Assembly: GCF_000400735.1 (NCBI RefSeq)
Contig: NZ_KE007371.1
Span: 1 to 64,000, forward strand
DNA: 64,000 bases
Reading direction: 5' to 3'
Source: Acinetobacter tandoii DSM 14970 = CIP 107469
Lineage (GTDB): Bacteria > Pseudomonadota > Gammaproteobacteria > Pseudomonadales > Moraxellaceae
The notes beneath the pieces were generated by a model. That model searched no databases, was not told where the DNA came from, and saw nothing but the letters and a program-made list of their open reading frames with translations. Shown piece by piece: positions 1 through 7,236 of this stretch. Position 1 is the stretch's first letter. The number at the start of each line of letters is the position of its first letter. The position numbers and the translations under genes are program-made.

Positions 1-95
1 TTCGATCAATCAATCAGTAAAAATCCACACAAGTTGTTCTTCATAATCTCTTAATGATCTTCTCGATGATTCATCATCATCAAGCTAGGTCGGCT
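1..95 (-). other. rRNA operon leader (16S gene presumed beyond the left edge)
   Basis: Read on the minus strand, this follows a strong stringent-type promoter and ends at the window edge without an ORF. It contains ACAACTTGTGTGG (plus 25-37), which resembles the ACAATCTGTGTGG stretch of the E. coli rrn leader, and a small GATGAT/ATCATC hairpin. Inference: this is the transcribed leader in front of 16S rRNA. The 16S gene itself is not visible, so the assignment rests on promoter and leader similarity only. Confidence 0.6.
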
Positions 96-123
96 ATGTT
101 ACTCTAATTTAAATCAAAGTCAA
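96..123 (-). promoter_or_regulatory. Strong sigma-70 promoter, rRNA type
   Basis: On the minus strand there is a -35 TTGACT (118-123), a 16-base spacer and a -10 TAACAT (96-101). A GC-rich discriminator AGCCGACC follows, the feature associated with stringent control of rRNA promoters. AT-rich sequence upstream (plus about 124-150) could serve as an UP element. The transcript would start near position 88-89 and run off the left edge. Confidence 0.65.
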
Positions 124-334
124 CAGGTAATTTCGATATTTTTTAAAACTCATTCAATCAATTCAAAAATTCAACCCTTAAGCTAAATCCTTGTTAATCA
201 ACAAGTTTTTATCTGCATCACCGCCGATGGATGTGCATTCTACAGCATTCTCAACTCAACACAACCCCTATCCGAAAATTATTTGAAAAATATGGTTTAT
301 AAGCTCATTTTATAATCAAAATTCGCATTTTAAG
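124..334. other. AT-rich non-coding stretch between the rRNA promoter and the unknown gene
   Basis: I see no convincing ORF here. The only structure is a perfect 6-bp inverted repeat CTTGTT-aatc-AACAAG at 190-205, with no T-tract after it on either strand. The part next to the promoter may be an UP element or hold factor-binding sites. Confidence 0.4.
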
Positions 335-1408
335 TTATTTTTTAAGCATAAAAGGTACGGTATTCATCAAATCATCGAGTATTTTTTCATCTTGATTTTT
401 TTCTTGCCACTTTAATGCTCGACAATCCACATATTCACAATAGCCTGCTTCACCATATTCTTCTCGAGCATTGATTTTAATTTGATATTTAAAACTCCCC
501 ACATAACCCGCAGCCAATCCGAATTTAAAATCTCCTCGGCTTTGCGCTTGTATTTGAATGATATCGCCAGTTTTATTTTGATAATTCCATTCAAACTCTC
601 TTGGTAAATACATGACTTGTCCATTTGGAGTTACTACTTTGGGATAGACGCGATGTACTTTGAACTGTACTTGTTCATCAAAAAGTTCTGTGCGTTCAAC
701 ATTGGCATATTTAAGATAAATACGAGATTGAACAATTCGATTAAAGTGATCTCGTGTTTGCGCCATCAACACTTGATCACCATTGTTGAGTTGAATAATT
801 TGATAAGTAAAAAATGCTAAAGGTAGGTAAGGAAACTGGACTGCACGCGCAAACTCGAATACGCCATGCTGTGCAATCGAAAAAATTTGTTCTTTATAAG
901 CAATACGCCCCTCAAAAAAACACCGTGTAGACCAATGTTCTCCAAGTCCCAGACGCATTTTATTAAAGTAACTGACTTGCGTCGTGATCTGAACAGAAAG
1001 TTGACAACTTAATTCATCATCATCACGTTGGATTTGGAAGTTTGGTAAATTTCCTAAAATTTGCTCATGATTTGAAAACTGCCACAAGTTTTTGGAAAAA
1101 TGACAATCTCGTTGCATGGCATAACTGTGCAATTGCCCCACCATGTGTGGACTGCTACTACACAAAATAGTTGCCGTATCTATTGCAGTGCTATGAATTG
1201 CACTCTCATTGCGTAACATCGGCGCATGTGCTGCCCCCATCAATCCAATAAAATTAAAGTAATGCAGGGGTGCTGGAAGATTTGGCAGAATAATGCCGAA
1301 ATAGACAAACGTATATTGACGTGTAGGGATATGAAAGTTTAAGTGTGACTTTTTCGGAGCCAGATTCAATTGTTTGGAACGATCTAAAAAATCTTGAAAC
1401 AATTGCAT
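335..1408 (-). CDS. Protein of unknown function, 357 aa (possibly DUF6670 family)
   Basis: This is a 357-residue soluble protein with no signal peptide and no clear membrane segment. It is rich in beta-prone, aromatic stretches in the C-terminal two thirds, for example DFKFGLAAGYVGSFKY near residue 293, which suggests a lipocalin or AttH-like barrel. I recall Acinetobacter proteins of this type being filed under DUF6670, but I cannot verify that here. The start ATG at 1408 gives the longest frame. It stands alone, 31 bp downstream of pssA's stop on the same strand and transcribed toward the rRNA promoter. No function is assigned. Confidence 0.6.
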   Translation of the reverse strand: MQLFQDFLDRSKQLNLAPKKSHLNFHIPTRQYTFVYFGIILPNLPAPLHYFNFIGLMGAAHAPMLRNESAIHSTAIDTATILCSSSPHMVGQLHSYAMQRDCHFSKNLWQFSNHEQILGNLPNFQIQRDDDELSCQLSVQITTQVSYFNKMRLGLGEHWSTRCFFEGRIAYKEQIFSIAQHGVFEFARAVQFPYLPLAFFTYQIIQLNNGDQVLMAQTRDHFNRIVQSRIYLKYANVERTELFDEQVQFKVHRVYPKVVTPNGQVMYLPREFEWNYQNKTGDIIQIQAQSRGDFKFGLAAGYVGSFKYQIKINAREEYGEAGYCEYVDCRALKWQEKNQDEKILDDLMNTVPFMLKK

Positions 1409-1439
1409 AACCTAGCTCCTCATCACAATTATCTCATGT

Positions 1440-2264
1440 TTAGCTCGCAGTTTGCTTACGAGCTAGAAAGGTAGTGACAAAACCAGAAAGTGCATAAATG
1501 ATTGAAATCACTAATATGCCTACAGGAATATTGTAAGTCATTGCAGCCAGAATAAATACCGCGATTGGTAATACCGCAAATGGGACTCGCTTACGGTCGA
1601 CCGTTTTAAATGAATAATATTTGATATTAGAAATCATCAACAGCCCAACTGCTACAATAATGGCAGCATTGACAATCTGAATACCTAACTCATTTAGATC
1701 AAAAATATTAGGAAAGTCACGACCAACCCAAACCATTGAAATAATCATAACAGCAGCTAATGGGCTGGCGACTCCAATAAAGTATCGCTTATCGACGACA
1801 CCGATTTGCACATTAAATCGAGCAAGACGAAATGCAGCACAAGCTGTGTAGATAAAACAACAAGCTAACCCAATACGCCCCAAGTCATGCAAACTCCAGC
1901 TATACATAAGGATAGCGGGCGCAACACCGAAAGCCAACAAATCGGAAAGCGAGTCAAACTGCTCTCCGAATGCACTTTGTGCTCCAATTGCACGTGCAAC
2001 ACGACCATCTAAACCATCAAACAATGCTGCAATAAAAATGGCATAAATAGCTTGAGTAAATTCACCATTCATACTAGCAATAATGGAATAAAAACCCGAG
2101 AGTAATGCGGCTGTGGTAATTAAATTCGGCCACAGATAGATACCACGACGTTTGACCTTTTGCCCTTCTTGAGTATGCTCCTCTTCAACAACTTCGAAGG
2201 TAATCCCATCGTAGTCATGGTCTGGAGCATGTAACTCACCTTCGGGTTTAGAGCTATTTGTCAT
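1440..2264 (-). CDS. pssA: CDP-diacylglycerol--serine O-phosphatidyltransferase
   Basis: It makes phosphatidylserine from CDP-diacylglycerol and L-serine, the committed step to phosphatidylethanolamine, in the inner membrane. The CDP-alcohol phosphatidyltransferase signature DG-x2-AR-x8-G-x3-D-x3-D is visible from DGLDGRVARAIG to FDSLSDLLAFG, around residues 83-112. Several hydrophobic segments follow, ending before a basic tail (ARKQTAS). The first 40 residues are hydrophilic and acidic, a cytosolic extension. At 274 aa it matches the membrane-type (type II) PssA rather than the E. coli phospholipase D-like enzyme. It lies 46 bp downstream of rlmJ's stop on the same strand and could be cotranscribed. 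Confidence 0.92.
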   Translation of the reverse strand: MTNSSKPEGELHAPDHDYDGITFEVVEEEHTQEGQKVKRRGIYLWPNLITTAALLSGFYSIIASMNGEFTQAIYAIFIAALFDGLDGRVARAIGAQSAFGEQFDSLSDLLAFGVAPAILMYSWSLHDLGRIGLACCFIYTACAAFRLARFNVQIGVVDKRYFIGVASPLAAVMIISMVWVGRDFPNIFDLNELGIQIVNAAIIVAVGLLMISNIKYYSFKTVDRKRVPFAVLPIAVFILAAMTYNIPVGILVISIIYALSGFVTTFLARKQTAS

Positions 2265-2310
2265 TCTTTTATGTCCTAATCTGCAACCTAATTTATTTTA
2301 TCTAAGGCAA

Positions 2311-3168
2311 TTATTCGCCAACTAACCAACGTACTGCGGCATGACCGCCATTTTCTTGCATACGTAAATGCGGGAACAACCATTGTAGTGCTTCGTCAGC
2401 ATCTTCAGAGAACTTCCATGGTGGATTGATGACCAATAAACCGCAACCATTTAAGCCCACTGGGGTGTCATCTGGCCATACACATACTTCACAAACCAGC
2501 TGACGGCGAATACCTGTTTTAAACATTTTTTTCTCAAAACGTTCAATCATGGCACGATCTTTAATCGGGTACCAAACTGCAAAGATACCTGTTGGCCATT
2601 TTTTATAAGCTGCAACCAAAAGCTCAACCAATTGTGGGAAATCTTTACGTTCTAATTCATATGGTGGATCAATCATGACCAAACCACGTTTTTCTTTCGG
2701 TGGAATTACACCAAGTAAACCTTCGTAAGCATCGCGTTCATGCAAACCTGCACGTTTGTCATGAATGTTATGGCGCAATTGTTGAAATACATCACGCTGC
2801 ATTTCAAAAATGGTCGCTTTATCAATATCGCGCATACCTTCCAGTGCAAACCATGGTGAACCTGGATATGCACCTTTACCAAAATTCCCACGCATTTTTT
2901 CAACAATTTTTAAATATTGTTGAACGCCTTCTGGCGCAGTACGTTTAACTGAATCATCCAATTTAACTAAACGGTGAATACCATTTAAAAACTCACCTGA
3001 TTTTTGTGCTTCTGAGGAAGATAAGTCATATTTACCCGCACCACCATGCGTATCAACATAGCGATATGGTTTATCTTTTGCATTGAGTCGAGTCAAAAGC
3101 TGTAGCAATAAAACATGCTTCATGACATCGGCAAAGTTGCCTGCATGGAAATGGTGACGGTAATTCAT
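2311..3168 (-). CDS. rlmJ: 23S rRNA (adenine(2030)-N6)-methyltransferase
   Basis: It methylates N6 of A2030 in 23S rRNA using S-adenosylmethionine. The start MNYRHHFHAGNFADVMKH is the highly conserved RlmJ N-terminus. The N6-adenine methyltransferase catalytic motif is DPPY at residues 167-170, and the SAM-binding region is near THGGAGKYDL (40-49). The length, 285 aa, matches E. coli RlmJ (280 aa). It is a single-domain cytosolic enzyme. The gene is divergent from the oxygenase gene at 3284. Confidence 0.95.
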   Translation of the reverse strand: MNYRHHFHAGNFADVMKHVLLLQLLTRLNAKDKPYRYVDTHGGAGKYDLSSSEAQKSGEFLNGIHRLVKLDDSVKRTAPEGVQQYLKIVEKMRGNFGKGAYPGSPWFALEGMRDIDKATIFEMQRDVFQQLRHNIHDKRAGLHERDAYEGLLGVIPPKEKRGLVMIDPPYELERKDFPQLVELLVAAYKKWPTGIFAVWYPIKDRAMIERFEKKMFKTGIRRQLVCEVCVWPDDTPVGLNGCGLLVINPPWKFSEDADEALQWLFPHLRMQENGGHAAVRWLVGE

Positions 3169-3283
3169 TTCTATTTAATTCCTAAAATCAATGGATATTT
3201 TAGCATGAAAAATAGTTTCATTCCGACGGATATGTTGTTCTAGAATAAAGCAGTTAAGTTTTCTAGTTTTGAGTTGTGCTTCT

Positions 3284-3886
3284 ATGCTTGTTTCCAAGCT
3301 TCCTGCATCGTGGAATATCGATCAAGTTCTCGATGATCTTGACCAACATGGTTTTGCACTGATTGATCACGCCTATCCTGCTGACTATGTGACCAACTTA
3401 GTCAATGAATGTACCACTCACTTAAATCAGTTTCGTGAAGCTGCCATTCAAAATGGTGTAGTCAGTAAAATTCGCAGTGATCATATTTTATGGATTCATC
3501 CAGAATTAGCAGTCGCTCAACACCATGTTGCAACCCTATCGCTTTTATCTGAACAATTGAATCAGGCCTTTTATCTCGGGATTCGTGAAGTTGAAGCGCA
3601 TTTTGCTTGTTACCATGCAGGTGAGTTTTATGCGTTACATCGTGACAATCCTCAACAGAAAAATGATCGTGTTGTTTCAACAGTTTATTATTTACATGAG
3701 CAATGGCAAGACGATTGGGGTGGGCAACTTCGACTTCAGGATAAAAATGGTGAGTGGCATATTATTCAGCCTCAACCGAATCGAATTGCCCTGTTTCAGA
3801 GTGATCTTCTGCATGAAGTCATAGAAGCCAAACAACAACGTCTTTCAATTACTGCTTGGTTAAGAAGTGGTAATAGCATTTGGTAG
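3284..3886 (+). CDS. 2OG-Fe(II) oxygenase (prolyl 4-hydroxylase-like)
   Basis: It is predicted to couple oxidation of 2-oxoglutarate to hydroxylation of an unknown substrate. The facial triad and cosubstrate residues are visible: HRD (H119, D121), a distal His (H177 in LLHEV) and R186 in QQRLSITAWLR, numbered from the ATG at 3284. The length of 200 aa fits the SM-20/PHD-like group. An in-frame TTG at 3269 would add five residues. Neither start has a strong ribosome-binding site, and I prefer the ATG. It is followed 59 bp later by the helical protein at 3946 and may share its transcript. The target is unknown; this fold acts on proteins or small molecules. Confidence 0.8.
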   Translation: MLVSKLPASWNIDQVLDDLDQHGFALIDHAYPADYVTNLVNECTTHLNQFREAAIQNGVVSKIRSDHILWIHPELAVAQHHVATLSLLSEQLNQAFYLGIREVEAHFACYHAGEFYALHRDNPQQKNDRVVSTVYYLHEQWQDDWGGQLRLQDKNGEWHIIQPQPNRIALFQSDLLHEVIEAKQQRLSITAWLRSGNSIW

Positions 3887-3945
3887 ACCTTTAAATCTTT
3901 CTAAACGACCTTATATAAATGGCTTAACTTGAGAGGACTGCACGA

Positions 3946-4473
3946 ATGCTAAAAGATGCAAAGCAAATTATTGCGCGAATTGGCGAGACTGACCAAATAT
4001 ATTTGGAAGGCAACACACCCGATTTAGCACTAGAACGTGCAGACTTACGTTTGGCATTGGTAACCTTAAGTCGTGTACGTCAAGAGCAGATTCACTTTTT
4101 ACAAGAAGCGATTGTATTGCTTGAACAAGGTCGTATTGAATTTGAAGAAATGCCACTACGCACCTATTTAAATTTGTCCTTGCATTTAGCGAAGGCTTAT
4201 ATGCTGTACTTTGAAATTACCAAAGAACAGCGCTTTGCTTTAATTACTCAGCAGATTTTAAAGCCTTTAACTGTACATGAGCATGGTGATGTCTATTTCT
4301 TCCTCGCCTACGCCAGCGCATGTAAAAATGATACTGCCCTGAGCCGCCATTGGTTAAAGAAATATAGTCAAACCTCCGAATTTGATGCTTTCTTGTTACA
4401 GCAACATGCTGCATTTGCACCTTATCATGAAGCACTCTGGTTCATACAACTTACCCAACAAAAACCACATTAA
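3946..4473 (+). CDS. Helical, TPR-like protein of unknown function (175 aa)
   Basis: The sequence is almost entirely amphipathic helix, with pairs such as LALVTLSRVRQEQIHFLQEA and LSLHLAKAYMLYFEITKEQ that look like degenerate tetratricopeptide units. It has no signal peptide and no transmembrane segment. A GAGAGGA Shine-Dalgarno sits about 10 bases before the ATG. It follows a 2OG-Fe oxygenase gene by 59 bp and is closed by a good intrinsic terminator, so the two form a likely two-gene unit. I do not recognise a named family. A scaffold or partner role is inference only. Confidence 0.7.
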   Translation: MLKDAKQIIARIGETDQIYLEGNTPDLALERADLRLALVTLSRVRQEQIHFLQEAIVLLEQGRIEFEEMPLRTYLNLSLHLAKAYMLYFEITKEQRFALITQQILKPLTVHEHGDVYFFLAYASACKNDTALSRHWLKKYSQTSEFDAFLLQQHAAFAPYHEALWFIQLTQQKPH

Positions 4474-4491
4474 ATGTCAAAAGCTGTATTT

Positions 4492-4518
4492 AAAAAGCGC
4501 CCTTCTTGGCGCTTTTTT
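4492..4518 (+). terminator. Intrinsic terminator after the 3946-4473 gene
   Basis: The stem AAAAAGCGCC / GGCGCTTTTT is perfect over 10 bp with a six-base loop and a T-run. It can work in both directions, so it may also stop read-through from the minus-strand DUF2789 gene at 4558. Confidence 0.9.
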
Positions 4519-4557
4519 ATTGTAGAGAGTGGACATGCATACAAGTAGCTTGAGGTT

Positions 4558-4809
4558 TTAAGCCGTTTGTAATTTATAAGCATCCATATGCAGTTGCTGG
4601 TTGAGTTCATCAATCCAGATCGCCCAATCATCATCTTGTACCAAATGACTAATGAGAAAATCACGTTGTGAGCGATTCCAGAATGGTGCTTCATGCAAAG
4701 ATAAATGTGCTGGCAGTTGATGTGTACGAACATACAGCTCTATTGCAGCCAGACTGTTCGCCAGACCTAATTGTGAAAACAGTAGCTCTAAGGATGGATT
4801 ATTTTTCAT
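4558..4809 (-). CDS. DUF2789 family protein (copy A)
   Basis: This small acidic cytosolic protein of 83 aa has the DUF2789 layout: N-terminal LELLFSQLGL, a middle HEAPFWNRSQRDFL and a C-terminal DDDWAIWIDELNQQLH. The role of the family is unknown. The start is supported by an AGGAAAG ribosome-binding site a few bases before the ATG. A paralogue with the same three blocks lies 145 bp upstream on the same strand (4955-5212), so this is a tandem duplication. A terminator separates the two, which implies separate transcription. Confidence 0.8.
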   Translation of the reverse strand: MKNNPSLELLFSQLGLANSLAAIELYVRTHQLPAHLSLHEAPFWNRSQRDFLISHLVQDDDWAIWIDELNQQLHMDAYKLQTA

Positions 4810-4876
4810 TCTTTCCTACCCCTTATCAATTCATCTGTAATTTATTATTCACTTAAGTTATAAGAATTCTGTAGGC

Positions 4877-4940
4877 AAAAAAAGAGGCTGTGGCGATTTT
4901 GTTGTAGCTTTTTGTGAACTACAGGAAAGCGCGACAGCCT
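4877..4940 (-). terminator. Intrinsic terminator after DUF2789 copy B
   Basis: On the minus strand AGGCTGT pairs with ACAGCCT, with an inner CTGTAG/CTACAA arm. Seven T residues (plus-strand A-run 4877-4883) follow directly. It is a long, two-part hairpin. Confidence 0.75.
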
Positions 4941-4954
4941 GTATTTATTTGTTA

Positions 4955-5212
4955 TTAACCTGAGAAATTCATGCCTCCAACATCTTCATGTAATTGCTCA
5001 TTTAAAGTATCAATCACAATCGCCCATTCATCATCTTTATCCCAGTGGCTATGTAAAAATTCACGCTGTGCTTCTGTCCAAAAACTGGCTTGATGCAGTT
5101 CAACGCCTGCAGCCAATTGATGCTCACGTATAAATTGATCGATATCACTTTCACTGGCGTTTAAACCTAACTGTTCAAATAGCAGTTCTAAGGTGGGTTG
5201 TACATCAAACAT
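4955..5212 (-). CDS. DUF2789 family protein (copy B)
   Basis: 85 aa, with the same blocks as copy A: LELLFEQLGLNAS, HQASFWTEAQREFL and DDEWAIVIDTLNEQLHED. The longest frame begins at 5245, but a GAGGA sits just before two adjacent ATGs at 5215 and 5212. The spacing of seven bases favours 5212, which also gives the usual family length. The C-terminal tail VGGMNFSG is not shared with copy A. The function is unknown. Confidence 0.8.
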   Translation of the reverse strand: MFDVQPTLELLFEQLGLNASESDIDQFIREHQLAAGVELHQASFWTEAQREFLHSHWDKDDEWAIVIDTLNEQLHEDVGGMNFSG

Positions 5213-5321
5213 CATTCTGTCCTCGCATCCTTGTTCTCTTTTCAAGGTAACTGAATAACATCACAAAATCATTCTGTATATTTTTTCAGCATGTTATTTT
5301 TTGTTGGTTCTATTCATCCAT

Positions 5322-5353
5322 AAAAAAAGCACCCCTAAATGGAGTGCTTTTTT
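5322..5353 (-). terminator. Terminator after mdh
   Basis: The hairpin GCACcCC-taaat-GGaGTGC is flanked by A7 on one side and T6 on the other, so it can act on both strands. Its position 23 bp past the mdh stop fits termination of mdh. Confidence 0.85.
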
Positions 5354-5375
5354 AACTTAATCATTAAAGATTAAA

Positions 5376-6362
5376 TTAGTTCACCATATCAGCAACTGCT
5401 GCACGTTCTTCTTCTAACTCATTTAGAGTGAAGTTGATACGCTCACGGCTGAATTCGTCAATTTCTAAACCTTGAACGATTTTGTATTCGCCATTTTCAG
5501 TTGTTACAGGGAAACCGAACATTACACCTTCAGGGATACCATAAGAACCGTCAGAAGGAATACCCATTGTTACCCATTTGCCGTTTGTGCCAAGAGCCCA
5601 ATCGCGCATGTGGTCGATTGCAGCATTCGCAGCAGATGCAGCAGAAGATAAACCACGTGCTTCGATGATCGCAGCGCCACGTTTACCTACTGTTGGAAGG
5701 AATACATCTTTGTTCCAAGCTGCATCGTTGATTTTGTCTTTTAAGCTTTCGCCGTTTACAGTTGCAAAACGGTAGTCAGCATACATTGTTGGAGAGTGGT
5801 TACCCCAAACTGTCATGTTTTCGATGTCAGAAACTGCAACACCCGCTTTTTGCGCAAGTTGAGTTAATGCACGGTTGTGGTCAAGACGTAACATTGCTGT
5901 GAAGTTTTTCGCTGGAAGATCTGGAGCAGATTTCATTGCGATGTAAGCGTTAGTGTTTGCAGGGTTACCTACAACCAATACTTTAACGTCACGGCTAGCA
6001 ACTTCGTTAAGTGCTTGACCTTGACCAATAAAGATTTCGCCGTTCACTTTTAACAAGTCAGCACGTTCCATACCAGGACCACGTGGACGTGAACCAACCA
6101 ATAACGCGTAGTCAGCATCTTTGAATGCAACTTTAGGATCATCAGTACCGATCATGCCAGCCAATAATGGGAAAGCACAGTCATCTAATTCCATCATTAC
6201 GCCTTTAAGCGCAGCTTGAGCTTTCTCAAATGGAACTTCTAACAATTGCAAAATAACGGGTTGGTCTTTACCAAGCATTTCACCGCTAGCGATACGGAAT
6301 AATAAGCTGTAACCGATTTGACCAGCTGCGCCAGTAACGGCAACGCGAACAGGTTGCTTCAT
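5376..6362 (-). CDS. mdh: Malate dehydrogenase (NAD)
   Basis: It interconverts malate and oxaloacetate in the TCA cycle in the cytosol. The NAD-binding GAAGQIG motif is at residues 11-17. The substrate and catalytic region includes [12 protein letters not shown] and the active-site His in [11 protein letters not shown]. At 328 aa it belongs to the longer cytosolic-type MalDH group common in Pseudomonadota such as Burkholderia and Acinetobacter, not the 312-aa E. coli type. It is monocistronic, with its own terminator downstream and a 171-bp upstream region. Confidence 0.97.
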   Translation of the reverse strand: MKQPVRVAVTGAAGQIGYSLLFRIASGEMLGKDQPVILQLLEVPFEKAQAALKGVMMELDDCAFPLLAGMIGTDDPKVAFKDADYALLVGSRPRGPGMERADLLKVNGEIFIGQGQALNEVASRDVKVLVVGNPANTNAYIAMKSAPDLPAKNFTAMLRLDHNRALTQLAQKAGVAVSDIENMTVWGNHSPTMYADYRFATVNGESLKDKINDAAWNKDVFLPTVGKRGAAIIEARGLSSAASAANAAIDHMRDWALGTNGKWVTMGIPSDGSYGIPEGVMFGFPVTTENGEYKIVQGLEIDEFSRERINFTLNELEEERAAVADMVN

Positions 6363-6533
6363 GTAATTATCTCCAATTGAGGATCGTTAATATGATTAAA
6401 CGGGTCTGTCCGTTTTCATCGAATTATCATAAACGGCAAAGATTGTACTCCAATCCTCAAGCATATGCATAAAAAAGAGCATGAATTTCAACAAAAGTCT
6501 GATAGGAAATATAAATCGCCAGTCATAAAAAAC

Positions 6534-7199
6534 TTAGTATGACCCTTTAATTGTGATCTGACTTGGGCAATTACCAACTACAGCAGTAGAGCATTGTTTA
6601 TATTGCCCATTGGTTTTATAGCAAATATTGACTTTGGTTAGATAGTTTTCACCACGATAACTCTGGCATCCCAACTGTATTCCATTACTTGGCAAAGTCG
6701 GGTTTAAACGCAAAAACTGTAATTTGATTTGATTCTGCGGCAAAGTTCGTGTTTCTGGGCTTGATAGTTCCGCTGGAATCTTTAAACGTTCTGCATAATT
6801 AATAATGGTGCGGAAATATTGACTCGCTCCCATTGGCACACAACCACCAATAGACTGCCAAAGCTGAACGCGTGCATTTTCATCTGGCATGACTCTAGCT
6901 ACGACTTTGGCTTGTAATGGAGACAAGTTTGCTGAAGATGAGGTTTCACATTCTCGCTGTGCTGTTTCAGGTAATAGTCCGAGAATATTTAAGGAATACC
7001 CCTCTAAACATTTACGGCGTTTATTGCGTTGACTGTCCATCATACATGCAGCAGGTGTCATTTGGATTTCCATGACATAGCCATGTGGTGCAACAGAAGA
7101 AGCGGCACGGGTGATTTGTGTACAAACAGCCAGACCTAAGCCACCTATGATTAGGCAGGACACTTTAATCTGAATGTTTTCAACTACATCAAACCACAT
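6534..7199 (-). CDS. RNase T2-like protein lacking catalytic histidines
   Basis: An N-terminal hydrophobic stretch (residues about 11-30) suggests a signal peptide or anchor, so it is likely periplasmic. The body follows the RNase T2 / RNase I plan: TPAAC near 48-52, a CAS-I-like block YSLNILGLLPET (68-79), then MP and QLWQSIGGC (112-120) followed by SQYF. In active enzymes these blocks read HGLWP and EKHGTC. Here both histidines and the catalytic Glu/Lys are replaced. Many cysteines remain, as expected of the secreted fold. It lies 37 bp downstream of the slt gene on the same strand, probably cotranscribed. It may bind rather than cut RNA; the activity loss is inferred from motif reading. 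Confidence 0.65.
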   Translation of the reverse strand: MWFDVVENIQIKVSCLIIGGLGLAVCTQITRAASSVAPHGYVMEIQMTPAACMMDSQRNKRRKCLEGYSLNILGLLPETAQRECETSSSANLSPLQAKVVARVMPDENARVQLWQSIGGCVPMGASQYFRTIINYAERLKIPAELSSPETRTLPQNQIKLQFLRLNPTLPSNGIQLGCQSYRGENYLTKVNICYKTNGQYKQCSTAVVGNCPSQITIKGSY

Positions 7200-7236
7200 G
7201 AATACTCGCCCTTCTCATGCTGCTTACACAATAAAT

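Noticed and set aside
1..334. 16S-23S spacer instead of a 16S leader
   Set aside because: A complete promoter with a stringent discriminator lies at 96-123 and a protein gene follows directly upstream, so there is no 16S end on the right side.
4490..4733. 87-residue minus ORF over the terminator and DUF2789 copy A
   Set aside because: Different frame of the DUF2789 gene, crosses a strong terminator and lacks a ribosome-binding site.
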